A stretch of DNA of 64,000 nucleotides, taken from Prosthecobacter sp. Its GTDB lineage: Bacteria > Verrucomicrobiota > Verrucomicrobiia > Verrucomicrobiales > Verrucomicrobiaceae. Location: contig NZ_JAGRPF010000108.1 of NCBI RefSeq assembly GCF_020439865.1, positions 45,969 to 109,968 on the forward strand, read 5' to 3'. The notes beneath the pieces are model-generated. The model saw only the letters and a list, made by a program, of their open reading frames with translations, made no database searches and had not been told where the DNA came from. Positions 53,091 to 61,185 of the stretch are shown in pieces (within the stretch, counting starts at the first letter, position 1; the number at the start of each line of letters is the position of its first letter). The position numbers were made by a program, and so were the translations under genes.

Positions 53091-53933
53091 ATGCCTCCTC
53101 CAGACACTGCAACCACTGTCACGGACTCGCCAACCGACGCCGGGGATCGCCCAAAGTCGAACAAAGGCTGTCTCGGTTGTTTGGGCGTCATCGTCGTTTG
53201 CCTCTTGATTTATGAGATTCCAAAGCAGGTCGAGCCCTACTTTCGAAAACCTCGCCCTGTGGACATCACGATCGTGGACGAAACCAGTCATCCGCTTGCT
53301 GGTGTGACACTTTCCTACGAAGATAAGACTGAAGTTCCGGTTCAAGAGGTCGTCGGCTTGGGGTATGGCTATGGACGGCCCACTTCCATCGGTCCATACA
53401 TCACACATCGGAAAGTGCGCACGGTCACGACCGACGCTTCCGGCCATGCGCATTTTGAACTCAAGTGGGACGGTGCCGCCCTTTCGGCCTCTGCACAGGG
53501 CTCTGATTTGCATGTCTTTCAGGTGTACAGCGGAGGATACGGCAGCGATCTGCTGGCATACCTTGCCGGCCATATTTCAAAAGGCTCGGGCATGAATAAC
53601 AACTTTAGTTCCCAACACGCCGATTGGACTCACTTCACTGTTTTTGTCACTTCATTTAAGCGAATACGCGAAAAGGCGGAGCGCGGTGATCCGAATGCTC
53701 AATACGTGCTGGCCTGGAGCTTGCGCAACGGGTATGGAGTGGCCGAGAATGGGCCTGAGGCCTTCGCTTGGTATCGCATTGCCGCAAAGCAGAACAACGA
53801 CGCTAAACTCATTGTATCTGATATCAATCAGACGCACAACATGATGCACTACGAGCGGTGGCGTGAATTCCTTGGCCAGAGTGACAAATATGTGAAGGCG
53901 TTTGAGGCGAAGATAAAAAGTCTGGCGCCCTGA
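53091..53933 (+). CDS. Membrane-anchored SEL1-repeat protein
   Basis: 280 residues. One N-terminal transmembrane helix (CLGCLGVIVVCLLIYEIP), an immunoglobulin or carboxypeptidase-regulatory-like beta domain (DITIVDETSHPLAGVTLSYEDK), and a C-terminal SEL1/TPR motif (ERGDPNAQYVLAWSLRNGYG then PEAFAWYRIAAKQN). It follows the four-helix protein by two bases, so the two form an operon. Function unknown; SEL1 motifs mediate protein-protein contacts. Confidence 0.7.
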   Translation: MPPPDTATTVTDSPTDAGDRPKSNKGCLGCLGVIVVCLLIYEIPKQVEPYFRKPRPVDITIVDETSHPLAGVTLSYEDKTEVPVQEVVGLGYGYGRPTSIGPYITHRKVRTVTTDASGHAHFELKWDGAALSASAQGSDLHVFQVYSGGYGSDLLAYLAGHISKGSGMNNNFSSQHADWTHFTVFVTSFKRIREKAERGDPNAQYVLAWSLRNGYGVAENGPEAFAWYRIAAKQNNDAKLIVSDINQTHNMMHYERWREFLGQSDKYVKAFEAKIKSLAP

Positions 53934-54007
53934 TGTCTAGAACTTCCATGTTCTCCTGGAAATAGGCCGTCAGTGGCTCAACTTCATCTCTTAGGCTTGC
54001 AGCCCGC

Positions 54008-54793
54008 CTACTTCGTCATCTTCAAATACGCCTCGGCATAACGTTTGCCGAGTTCACGATACGAGGCTGAGTCGAAGTGCACCTTGTCACCTTTGTGATG
54101 CAGACCTTCGGCGCTGACGAAGGCGGCGTGCGGCACCTTGGTGGCCAGATCTTGATGCGCCTTGTCCACGATCTCCTTTTCGGGATTCCATGGCACGCCT
54201 TCGAACTTGCCCATCTGTCCGGCGATGAACGGCGCATCGGGTGATTTCACAAGTTCACGCAGGCGCTTCACCAGATCGATCAGCTTCGCTTCATACACCG
54301 GTGCGTCCTTGGCATTGCTGTCGCTCTCGCCCTGATGCCAGAGGATGCCTTTCAAAGTGCCTGCGGGCAGCGCTGCTTCGACACGCTTCACCGTGTCGTC
54401 CCACGGATGGCTTTTCGTCGGCGGATAAAACACACCCGGCTGCCAGGCGCTGATCGGCGAACCGCCAACGGCACAGGGGATGAGTCCGATTGTCACGCCC
54501 GGATTCGCCTCCGCGATGATCTGGCCAAACGTCTTGCCGAGACCGACGCCCGCGGCCGGTTTGTCGAAATGCATCGGATCACTCGCCGGCACCCACTGGC
54601 CTTCCTTGCTCAGCATGAGCACGCGCGGATGCGGGGTCTTGTCCTGCTCCTCCACGACGCCGCGTCCCGCCATGTTCGACTGGCCGACGAGCAGGAAGAG
54701 CCAGAACTTGTCCTTCGCAGGCGGTGTCTGGCCCTGGACGAGTGGGGAGGTGGAAAAGAGAACGGCGCAAAGAAGAAGCAGGGAGCGGATCAT
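54008..54793 (-). CDS. Sialate O-acetylesterase-like secreted SGNH hydrolase (CE6-type)
   Basis: 261 residues with a signal peptide (MIRSLLLLCAVLFSTSPLVQG). SGNH-type blocks: VGQSNMAGRG (nucleophile Ser), PCAVGGSPISAWQ, GILWHQGESDSN and a C-terminal VHFDSASYRELG with the His. Family: DUF303/CE6 acetylesterases that de-acetylate sialic acid or xylan. Its 3' end is duplicated as a remnant at 52336-52387. Confidence 0.9.
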   Translation of the reverse strand: MIRSLLLLCAVLFSTSPLVQGQTPPAKDKFWLFLLVGQSNMAGRGVVEEQDKTPHPRVLMLSKEGQWVPASDPMHFDKPAAGVGLGKTFGQIIAEANPGVTIGLIPCAVGGSPISAWQPGVFYPPTKSHPWDDTVKRVEAALPAGTLKGILWHQGESDSNAKDAPVYEAKLIDLVKRLRELVKSPDAPFIAGQMGKFEGVPWNPEKEIVDKAHQDLATKVPHAAFVSAEGLHHKGDKVHFDSASYRELGKRYAEAYLKMTK

Positions 54794-54848
54794 GGTGGTT
54801 GGTGGGTGAAAATGAAGTGGGGCGGCGTGTTTGCCAAGCTGTTACCGG

Positions 54849-55685
54849 CTACTTCAGCGTCTTCCTCAGCCACGCGATCATCTGCGCCTGATAGTCCGAG
54901 CCCAGTTTCGCCCAGCCGCCCATGCCATGCACGCCGCCGGGCACGGTGATCGTTTCGCAGGCGTTGCCCGCGGCCTTCATCTTCTTTTCAAAGGCCACGC
55001 TTTGGGAGATCGGCACCGTTTCGTCCTTGTCTCCGTGAATTTGCAGGAAGGGCGGCAGGCCCGGCTTGATGTGGTTGATCGGTGAAATGTCCGCCAGCTT
55101 CTGCCAGGCCGCGTCATTGAGTTCCTCGGTGCCGATCAGGCCGCCGAGTCCTCCCAGCGCGTTGCGGCGCTTCACCTGCACCACGAGATCCTGCGGCGGA
55201 TAAAACGGCACCACCGCCGCCACCCGCGTGTCACCCTCGCCCGTCACACCCGCCCATGACACGAGATGCCCGCCTGCTGATTCGCCGATGAGCGCGATGC
55301 GCTTCGGATCCACTTTGTATTCCGCCGCATGTGCCTTCACCCATCGGATCGCGCTGGCCACGTCATCCGCACACGCCGGCCACGCATGCTGCGGCGCGAG
55401 GCGGTAGTTGATCGTGAACCACGTGAAGCCCGCCTTCGCCAGCGGTTCAAACAGCGGCTTGATGAACGAATGCTTGTCCCCCTTTGTGAATCCACCGCCG
55501 TGAACGAGGATGCACGTCAGGAATGGGCCCTCGCCCTCCGGCACGAAGGCGTCGAGCGTCAGGGAGACATCGCCCGCCTTGGCGAACTCGATGTCCTGCT
55601 TCAGTCCGGGAAAGTTGAAAGGCTTGGGATCGGCGGCATGCGAGACAATGGTGAACAGGAAGGTGAGCAGGGCGGCGCGTTTCAT
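54849..55685 (-). CDS. Secreted alpha/beta-hydrolase (HSL/esterase-like)
   Basis: 278 residues with a signal peptide (MKRAALLTFLFTIVSHA). HGGGF oxyanion motif, GESAGG nucleophile, DKDETVP acid region and a final His (GGVHGMGG). The open frame reads 82 codons further upstream, but this is repeat-bearing spacer; the ATG at 55685 begins the signal peptide. Likely an acetyl or feruloyl esterase acting with the neighbour esterase. Confidence 0.88.
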   Translation of the reverse strand: MKRAALLTFLFTIVSHAADPKPFNFPGLKQDIEFAKAGDVSLTLDAFVPEGEGPFLTCILVHGGGFTKGDKHSFIKPLFEPLAKAGFTWFTINYRLAPQHAWPACADDVASAIRWVKAHAAEYKVDPKRIALIGESAGGHLVSWAGVTGEGDTRVAAVVPFYPPQDLVVQVKRRNALGGLGGLIGTEELNDAAWQKLADISPINHIKPGLPPFLQIHGDKDETVPISQSVAFEKKMKAAGNACETITVPGGVHGMGGWAKLGSDYQAQMIAWLRKTLK

Positions 55686-55774
55686 GATGGTCGGGCAACG
55701 AAGCACCCGTTTCCGTTCTCGCCAGACCGTGTTTGAAAACCTGTTTGAAGCAGCGAGGGACTGCGTCAGCGCAG

Positions 55775-55801
55775 GGAGGCGGGGTCTCTGACCCCGTTGC
55801 C
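55775..55801 (+). repeat. Palindromic repeat family A, copy 3 (diverged)
   Basis: Stem CGGGGTC (55780-55786) pairs with GACCCCG (55790-55796) around TCT. The stem differs from copy 1 (GGGGAC/GTCCCC) by a compensatory swap. Confidence 0.6.
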
Positions 55802-55847
55802 TTGGGAATCGCGAGCATGGCAGACCTTGTGCGAGCGATGGAAACTT

Positions 55848-55876
55848 CCAGGGGAACAGAGTTCCCCGCTCCTTGG
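55848..55876 (-). repeat. Palindromic repeat family A, copy 2
   Basis: Stem GGGGAAC (55851-55857), loop AGA, GTTCCCC (55861-55867), flanked by GCTCCTTGG. Minus-strand reading aligns with the waaA-tail copy at 685-711. Confidence 0.7.
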
Positions 55877-55963
55877 AGCACTGACCGGTATGTTTGGGGA
55901 CAAAGAGACTGCGCAAGCGGCTCAACTCCAAGGAATGGGGTCACACGCTCGTCATCCCGGTTT

Positions 55964-55988
55964 GGTAGGGACGCGCTGCGCCGCGTCC
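55964..55988 (+). repeat. Palindromic repeat family B, copy 3
   Basis: GGTAGGGACGCGCTGCGCCGCGTCC; perfect stem GGACGCG/CGCGTCC (55969-55988) with CTGCGC loop. Compared with copy 1 (CACG/CGTG) the stem changes are paired. Confidence 0.65.
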
Positions 55989-56027
55989 GACTTTTTGGGT
56001 TTTGCGTTACCGCTGTGAACCGATAAA

Positions 56028-56055
56028 AAGGCGGCTGAGTCTCCCCAGCCGCCTT
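56028..56055 (-). terminator. Rho-independent terminator of gnd
   Basis: Ten-base stem AAGGCGGCTG (56028-56037) and CAGCCGCCTT (56046-56055) around an eight-base loop. On the minus strand it runs into TTTTTATC, so it ends transcription of gnd, 49 bases past its stop. Confidence 0.88.
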
Positions 56056-56103
56056 GGTGATGATTTGGATGAAGCGGACAAGAGTGTCCGTGGTCCTATT
56101 GGG

Positions 56104-57546
56104 TTAGCCAATCACTTCCGGCCACTCCGTATGGAAGAACTCGCCTTCGGGCTTGTCGGTGCGTTCGTAGGTGTGGGCGCCGAAAAAGTCGCGCTGGGCC
56201 TGGAGCAGGTTCGCGGGGAGGCGGGCGGCGCGGTAGCTGTCGTAGTAGCCGAGGCTCGCGGAGAACGCGGGAACCGGGATGCCGTTCAGCGTGGCGATGG
56301 ACACCACTTCGCGCCAGTTCTGCTGGGTCTTGCTGAGCACGTCCTTGAAGAACGGATCGAGCATGAGATTGGCCAGCGAGGCGTTGGTGCGATAGGCATC
56401 GGTGATGCGGTTGAGGAACTTCGCGCGGATGATGCAACCACCGCGCCAGATGGCGGCGATGCGGCCGAGGTCGAGGCCCCAGCTCTTCTTCTCGCCCATG
56501 GTCTTGATGAGATCGAGACCCTGCGCGTAGCTGATGATCTTGGAGGCGTAGAGGGCGTCGTGCACTTTCTTGACGAGCTCGGCCTTGTCGGTGGTGATGT
56601 TGACCGTCGGGCCGGTGAGCTGGGTGCTGGCGGCGACACGCTGCTTCTTCTGGCTGGAGAGGATGCGGGCTTCCACAGCGGCGTTGATGGTGCTGATGAC
56701 GACGGCGTTTTCGGCGGCGTTGAGCAGCGTCCACTGGCCGGTGCCTTTTTGGCCGGCCTTGTCCACGATGAGTTCGACCACGGGCTTGCCGGTTTCAGGA
56801 TCTTTTTGCTCCAAAGCCTTGCCGGAGATCTGGATGAGGTAGCTGAGGAGATCGCCCTCGTTCCACTCGTTGAAGATGGCGGCCATCTCGTCGGTGGTGA
56901 AGCCGGCGTGCTTGAAGATGTTGTAGGCTTCGCAGATGAGCTGCATGTCGCCGTATTCGATGCCGTTGTGGATCATCTTCACGTAGTGACCGGCGCCGCC
57001 GGGGCCGATGTGGATGACGCAGGGCTCGCCATCGACCTTCGCGGCGATGGATTCAAAGATGGGCTTCATCACTTCCCAGGTGCTGGCAGGGCCGCCGGGC
57101 ATGATGGAGGGGCCTTTGCGGGCGCCTTCTTCACCGCCGGAGACGCCGGCGCCGATGAAGCGCAGGCCTTTTTCGGCGAGGTAGGCATCGCGACGCTCAG
57201 TGGTCTGGTAGAAGCTGTTGCCGCCGTCGATGACGATGTCGTCCTTGTCGAGGAGGGGGATCAATTGCTCGATCACGGCGTCCACGGCGTCGCGGTCGGT
57301 GTCCTTCACGGCGGTGGACTTGACCATGATGTGAATCTTGCGCGGCGTGGCGAGGCTCTGGACGAACTCTTCCAGTGTGTGGGCTCCGACGAGGGCCTTG
57401 CCGGGGTGTTTGGCGATGAATTCGTCGGTGACGCTGGTGGTGCGGTTAAAGACGCTCACCTGAAAGCCGCGGCTTTCGACGTTGAGAACGAGGTTTTGGC
57501 CCATCACAGCGAGGCCGATCAATCCGAAGTCACTTTTTTTACTCAT
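56104..57546 (-). CDS. gnd: 6-phosphogluconate dehydrogenase, decarboxylating
   Basis: 480 residues, typical length. Converts 6-phosphogluconate to ribulose 5-phosphate in the pentose phosphate pathway, giving NADPH. Rossmann motif GLIGLAVMGQNL, VFNRT, substrate signature GVSGGEEGARKGPSIMPGG, KMIHNGIEYGDMQ and the C-terminal LNRITDAY/AQRDFFGAHTYERTD block are intact. ATG 57546 (MSKKSDFG) is used; the upstream frame shows no family residues. It is the only gene of central sugar metabolism here besides serA. Confidence 0.97.
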   Translation of the reverse strand: MSKKSDFGLIGLAVMGQNLVLNVESRGFQVSVFNRTTSVTDEFIAKHPGKALVGAHTLEEFVQSLATPRKIHIMVKSTAVKDTDRDAVDAVIEQLIPLLDKDDIVIDGGNSFYQTTERRDAYLAEKGLRFIGAGVSGGEEGARKGPSIMPGGPASTWEVMKPIFESIAAKVDGEPCVIHIGPGGAGHYVKMIHNGIEYGDMQLICEAYNIFKHAGFTTDEMAAIFNEWNEGDLLSYLIQISGKALEQKDPETGKPVVELIVDKAGQKGTGQWTLLNAAENAVVISTINAAVEARILSSQKKQRVAASTQLTGPTVNITTDKAELVKKVHDALYASKIISYAQGLDLIKTMGEKKSWGLDLGRIAAIWRGGCIIRAKFLNRITDAYRTNASLANLMLDPFFKDVLSKTQQNWREVVSIATLNGIPVPAFSASLGYYDSYRAARLPANLLQAQRDFFGAHTYERTDKPEGEFFHTEWPEVIG

Positions 57547-57719
57547 ATTTGGGGGCCGAGACATACCCGTCCCCTCCGCCTTGGCAAAGGAGATTTTCCT
57601 CATGGCCGGCATGAGCCGGATTGATGGAGAAGGGCTGATTTGAGGGTTGTATCCAGGGGCTGAAGTCAGGTATTTCTAATCCCTGCCGCCTCGTCAGAAA
57701 CTTCCCACCCTGTCCTCCC

Positions 57720-58523
57720 ATGCAATACCACGTCGCCAAAAATGGAGAAAAGTCCGGTCCGTTCGAGCAAGAGGAGGTTTACCGCCGACTTACAACCGGA
57801 GAACTGACCGGAGCCGACCTCGGCTGGCACGAGGGCATGGGGGAGTGGGAGCCGCTGTCCAGACTGCTGCCTCCGCCCGTTCCGGCAGGCGGCTCGGCGG
57901 TGTTCGGGCAGGCGAGCATGCCTGTCGCTGCGCCGATGGCGTCGGCACCCAGTTCCGGTCTTGCGATAGCGAGCATGGTCTGCGGCATCCTGGGTTTTTT
58001 CACGATCGGTCTGACCTCGCTGCCTGCGATCATCATGGGCCACATTGCCCGTTCGCAGATCAAAAAGTCCGGAGGAAAACTCGGCGGCGGCGGCGTGGCT
58101 CTAGCGGGAGTCATCACCGGCTACCTGGGATTCTGCTTCATTTTCCTCGCGATTCTCGCGGCTTTGGCGGTGCCGGCTTTCAATCAAGTGGCGCGTCAGA
58201 GCGATCAAATGAAGGCCATGAACAATGCCAGACAAATCGTGATCGCCATGAAGCAGTATGCGGCGGAACACGAGGGGAAGAATCCCGCCACGCTGGATGT
58301 CCTGTTTGATGAAAAGATTCTGATGGATCGCAAAGTCCTCGAGTTTCCGCCGCAGATGAATGTTCCCGGCCAGGGCTGGGAATATCTGGGCGCGGGGCAC
58401 ACCGACACCGATCCCGGCAATCTCGTCATCATGACCAGCAAGAAGCCAGACCGGACCGGGAAGATCATCGTCGCACGCAACGATGGATCCGTTTCAGTTG
58501 AGCGCGAAGGCGCGGTTCACTGA
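57720..58523 (+). CDS. GYF_2/DUF4190 membrane protein with pseudopilin-like C-terminus
   Basis: 267 residues. N-terminal GYF_2 domain (MQYHVAKNGEKSGPFEQEEV), a flexible linker, the two-helix DUF4190 (SGLAIASMVCGILGFFTIG and GVALAGVITGYLGFC), then AILAALAVPAFNQVARQSDQ followed by MKAMNNARQIVIAMKQYA and a compact domain. The last part looks like the helix and head of a type II pseudopilin, but the helix lies internal to the protein and has no prepilin cleavage site. Role unknown; the chimera is a curious mix of adaptor and pseudopilin. Divergent from gnd. Confidence 0.75.
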   Translation: MQYHVAKNGEKSGPFEQEEVYRRLTTGELTGADLGWHEGMGEWEPLSRLLPPPVPAGGSAVFGQASMPVAAPMASAPSSGLAIASMVCGILGFFTIGLTSLPAIIMGHIARSQIKKSGGKLGGGGVALAGVITGYLGFCFIFLAILAALAVPAFNQVARQSDQMKAMNNARQIVIAMKQYAAEHEGKNPATLDVLFDEKILMDRKVLEFPPQMNVPGQGWEYLGAGHTDTDPGNLVIMTSKKPDRTGKIIVARNDGSVSVEREGAVH

Positions 58524-58530
58524 GCCGTCA

Positions 58531-59823
58531 TCACGGCACCGGCTGACCCTTGGCTCCGATGCAGTAGAGCGAGGTGGCGGTGCGGATGTAGAGGCGCTTG
58601 TCGCCGATGGCGGAAACGGAGTTCACCGGAGCGTCGAGCTTGCTGGCGGCGATTTTTTCGAACTTCGGACCGGCCTTAAGGACAATGAGATCACCCTGCT
58701 GGCTGGTGCAGAAGATCTTGCCGTCACCTGCGACGGGGCTGCTGAAGAACTTCGCGCTGCCGGCCGTACCTTCGACGCGCTCGTCATAGACGAGCTTGCC
58801 GGTCTTGAACTCGACGCAGCGCATGATGCCGCCATCACCGAGGAGATACATGTAGTCGCCGATGACGAGAGGGGAGGGCACGTAGGGCAGGCCTTTGGTT
58901 TCGGCAAACTCAACCGGCACGGGCTTGCCGCTCTTGAGATTGAGCGCCGCGATTTCCTTGCCGCCGCCGCCGCTGCCGAAGGTGCAGAAGTAGAAGTCAT
59001 CACTGATCACGCCGGAGCCGAGGCTGCGCTGCTTGTAGCCGGGATTGTGCTGCCAGTTGATCTTGCCGGACTTCGGATCGATGCCCATGACGCCGCTGCC
59101 GGTGTCCGCGCAGATGATTTCGTTTTTGCCGCCGGGCAGCGCATGCACGATCGGAGTGGAGAAGGTGTTCAGGCAGTTCGGGATGTCGAGCTTCCAGGCC
59201 TGCTTGCCGGTTTTGGCGTCGAGACCGACGATGCAGCTCTTCCAGTTCTTCTGCTCCGGCGAATCGGTGAGGTCCTTGCCGTTTTTCTCGATGTCGAACT
59301 CGCTGCGCACGATCATGACACCGTCCACGACGAGGGCTGAGACGCCTGTGCCGTGTTCATGGATGTAGTCGGCCACATGGTCGTTTTTCCAGACGAGCTT
59401 GCCCGCGTGATCCAGCGCGAGCGCCTGGATGTTCGTGCCGGTGCTCCAGTTCACATAGATGCGCTCGGCATCGATGAAGGCGGAGCTGCTGGCAAAGGTG
59501 TTGTAGGTCTTGTGCAGGTTGTGCGGAACGAAGGACTCCTCATGCGCCCAGAGCTGCTTGCCGTCCTTGGCGGAGAAGGCGACGACCTCGCGCTTGCTGG
59601 GGCCGGTTTCAGCGGTCACGACGACCATGTCTCCCCACAGCACCGGTGACGACCAGCCTTTGCCCACGGGCACCTTCCACAGCGTCGTGCTGTCGTCCAC
59701 CACGCTGGGCAGGCCGGTGGTTTCCGCGAGGCCCGTGCCGTTCGGTCCGCGGAAGCGGCTCCAGTCGGTGGCTGAGTAGGCAGAGACGGCAAAAAGGGTG
59801 GCAAGGGCGAGGGTGAGTTTCAT
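58531..59823 (-). CDS. Secreted PQQ-type beta-propeller protein
   Basis: 430 residues with a signal peptide (MKLTLALATLFAVSAYSATDW). Opens with WSRFRGPNGTGLAETTGLP, the signature of secreted outer-membrane PQQ-like propellers in PVC bacteria. Repeats such as GKGWSSPVLWGDMVVVTAETG, SGSGVMGIDPKSGKINWQ and GDGGIMRCVEFKTGKLVYDE fill the body. It belongs to the same fold as 2679-3836 but is more typical. Likely a periplasmic scaffold or quinoprotein-like protein; not shown. Confidence 0.88.
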   Translation of the reverse strand: MKLTLALATLFAVSAYSATDWSRFRGPNGTGLAETTGLPSVVDDSTTLWKVPVGKGWSSPVLWGDMVVVTAETGPSKREVVAFSAKDGKQLWAHEESFVPHNLHKTYNTFASSSAFIDAERIYVNWSTGTNIQALALDHAGKLVWKNDHVADYIHEHGTGVSALVVDGVMIVRSEFDIEKNGKDLTDSPEQKNWKSCIVGLDAKTGKQAWKLDIPNCLNTFSTPIVHALPGGKNEIICADTGSGVMGIDPKSGKINWQHNPGYKQRSLGSGVISDDFYFCTFGSGGGGKEIAALNLKSGKPVPVEFAETKGLPYVPSPLVIGDYMYLLGDGGIMRCVEFKTGKLVYDERVEGTAGSAKFFSSPVAGDGKIFCTSQQGDLIVLKAGPKFEKIAASKLDAPVNSVSAIGDKRLYIRTATSLYCIGAKGQPVP

Positions 59824-59900
59824 GCGGGCGAGTAGAACGCGGGAGGTGGAAGAAAAATTACCGGGACAAATCTCAGGAGCTTCATGAGCTCGTGAACGCC

Positions 59901-61016
59901 TTACGCCGAGGGCGGCAGGAGATCCATCTGCGTGGGTTCTGCCCCGGGCGTTTCCATCTTTGGTGCATCGGCCACGATGGGCTCCGCCCGCACCTCGGGG
60001 GCTGGGGTTGGCTCGGGTGCCGGTGTTTCGACAACGGCGGCGGGTTCCGGAGGCTCAGGTTCGGCACGCGGTGGTGCTGGTTCCACTGGAGCGGGTGCCG
60101 CCTTTGCCGACGGGCCCTGCTTGTTCTCGAGGGCTTCGCTGAGGCGGTATTCGAGTTCGGCGATCTTGTAGCCGTCCTCACGTGTGCGTTTGCGCGACTC
60201 CGATTCCATCTGGGCGAGCTTCTCTTCGAGTTCGCGCACCTTCTTGTCGTTGTTGGAAGACAGGGAGGCGGCCGTGCTGGAGAGCGGCGCGGATTCGACG
60301 CCCACGGCGTTCATGAACTCCTTCTGCACCATCTCCACGCGTGCCTCGGCTGCTTTGAGAGCCCGTTGCAGATTGGCGATCTTCGCCTCGGCCTGCTGCT
60401 GGGCCTCTTTGGCCTTGTTCAGCTCTGCCTCCGCCCCGCCTGCGGCGGCGTACGCGGCCTGCTCATCACGCACTTTCTTCAATTCGACGGCGTGCTCCTG
60501 CATCTCGGCCTTCTGTTTGAGCAGCAGGTCCTGCGCATCGATCATGCGTTTTTCAAAATCAGCGGCACGTGCGTTGGAGGCCGCGATGGCCTGATCCTGC
60601 GCCTTCACGCGCCCCTGTTCGGCTGCCAAGGCTGTTTCGAGATCCTTGATGCGGGAGAGCGTGGGCGGTAGCTGGGCGGCGACCTCGCGTGTCGAGGCCA
60701 GTTCTCCCTCCAGCCTGGAAATCTGCTGGGAGGCGTCATTGGCGCGGCGTTCGGCGACCTCGCGATGCGTGGCGAAGCGCTGCTCGATGTCGGCCAGTTT
60801 GGCGGCAACGGCGTCGGCATTCTTCTTGGCCTCCGCCGCCTGTGCTGCTGCGGCCGCCTTCTCGGCCTGGAGCGTGGATTCGGCCTCGGCGCGCTGTTTG
60901 GCCAGTGCCTCCTCGGCGGCCGTGCGGTAGCGGTTCAATTTGCTCCACTGCACCAGCCAGACGATCAAGCTTGGCAGCACAACGCCCACGCAGGCGATGA
61001 TGACGATCTCCTGCAT
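59901..61016 (-). CDS. Membrane-anchored long coiled-coil protein
   Basis: 371 residues, not recognised. One N-terminal transmembrane helix (MQEIVIIACVGVVLPSLIVWL), then about 240 residues of Ala/Glu/Lys/Gln-rich coiled coil (about 30-270) and a Pro/Glu/Ala-rich disordered tail (about 300-371). The ATG at 61016 is the start; upstream residues in the frame are antisense to serA. Such proteins resemble cell-envelope or chromosome-segregation scaffolds, but no specific family can be given. Divergent from serA. Confidence 0.7.
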   Translation of the reverse strand: MQEIVIIACVGVVLPSLIVWLVQWSKLNRYRTAAEEALAKQRAEAESTLQAEKAAAAAQAAEAKKNADAVAAKLADIEQRFATHREVAERRANDASQQISRLEGELASTREVAAQLPPTLSRIKDLETALAAEQGRVKAQDQAIAASNARAADFEKRMIDAQDLLLKQKAEMQEHAVELKKVRDEQAAYAAAGGAEAELNKAKEAQQQAEAKIANLQRALKAAEARVEMVQKEFMNAVGVESAPLSSTAASLSSNNDKKVRELEEKLAQMESESRKRTREDGYKIAELEYRLSEALENKQGPSAKAAPAPVEPAPPRAEPEPPEPAAVVETPAPEPTPAPEVRAEPIVADAPKMETPGAEPTQMDLLPPSA

Positions 61017-61185
61017 TCCAAGAGGTGCCAGCCCCAGAAAAGAAGGGGAGTTCGCTGTTACAAACAAAAATCCGTCAGGCATGCGGCTATTCAAACCGGC
61101 GCCCTGTGTTCTGTCCAGCACGCATTGCTTCTTGAGCGCGGAACAAAGGTGGCTAGTCTGCGCCCCCTTTCCCCCAAAACAACCC

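Larger units (their letters stand above)
55686..56103. other. Repeat-rich spacer between the hydrolase and gnd
   Basis: About 420 bases without a gene. It contains family A copies 2 and 3, a family B copy and the gnd terminator (all listed separately). Candidate promoter elements for the hydrolase must lie here but none is convincing. Confidence 0.5.

Noticed and set aside
54849..55931. Longer version of the secreted hydrolase
   Set aside because: The extra 82 codons cover the family A repeat and spacer; the signal peptide begins at 55685.
56002..57624. Long plus-strand ORF (540 codons) opposite gnd
   Set aside because: Antisense of a well-conserved 6-phosphogluconate dehydrogenase; sequence is Gly/Val/Asp-rich without domain patterns.
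60940..61185. N-terminal extension of serA
   Set aside because: Not similar to SerA; it overlaps the divergent coiled-coil gene start. ATG 61186 begins the conserved MSKFNILIAG.
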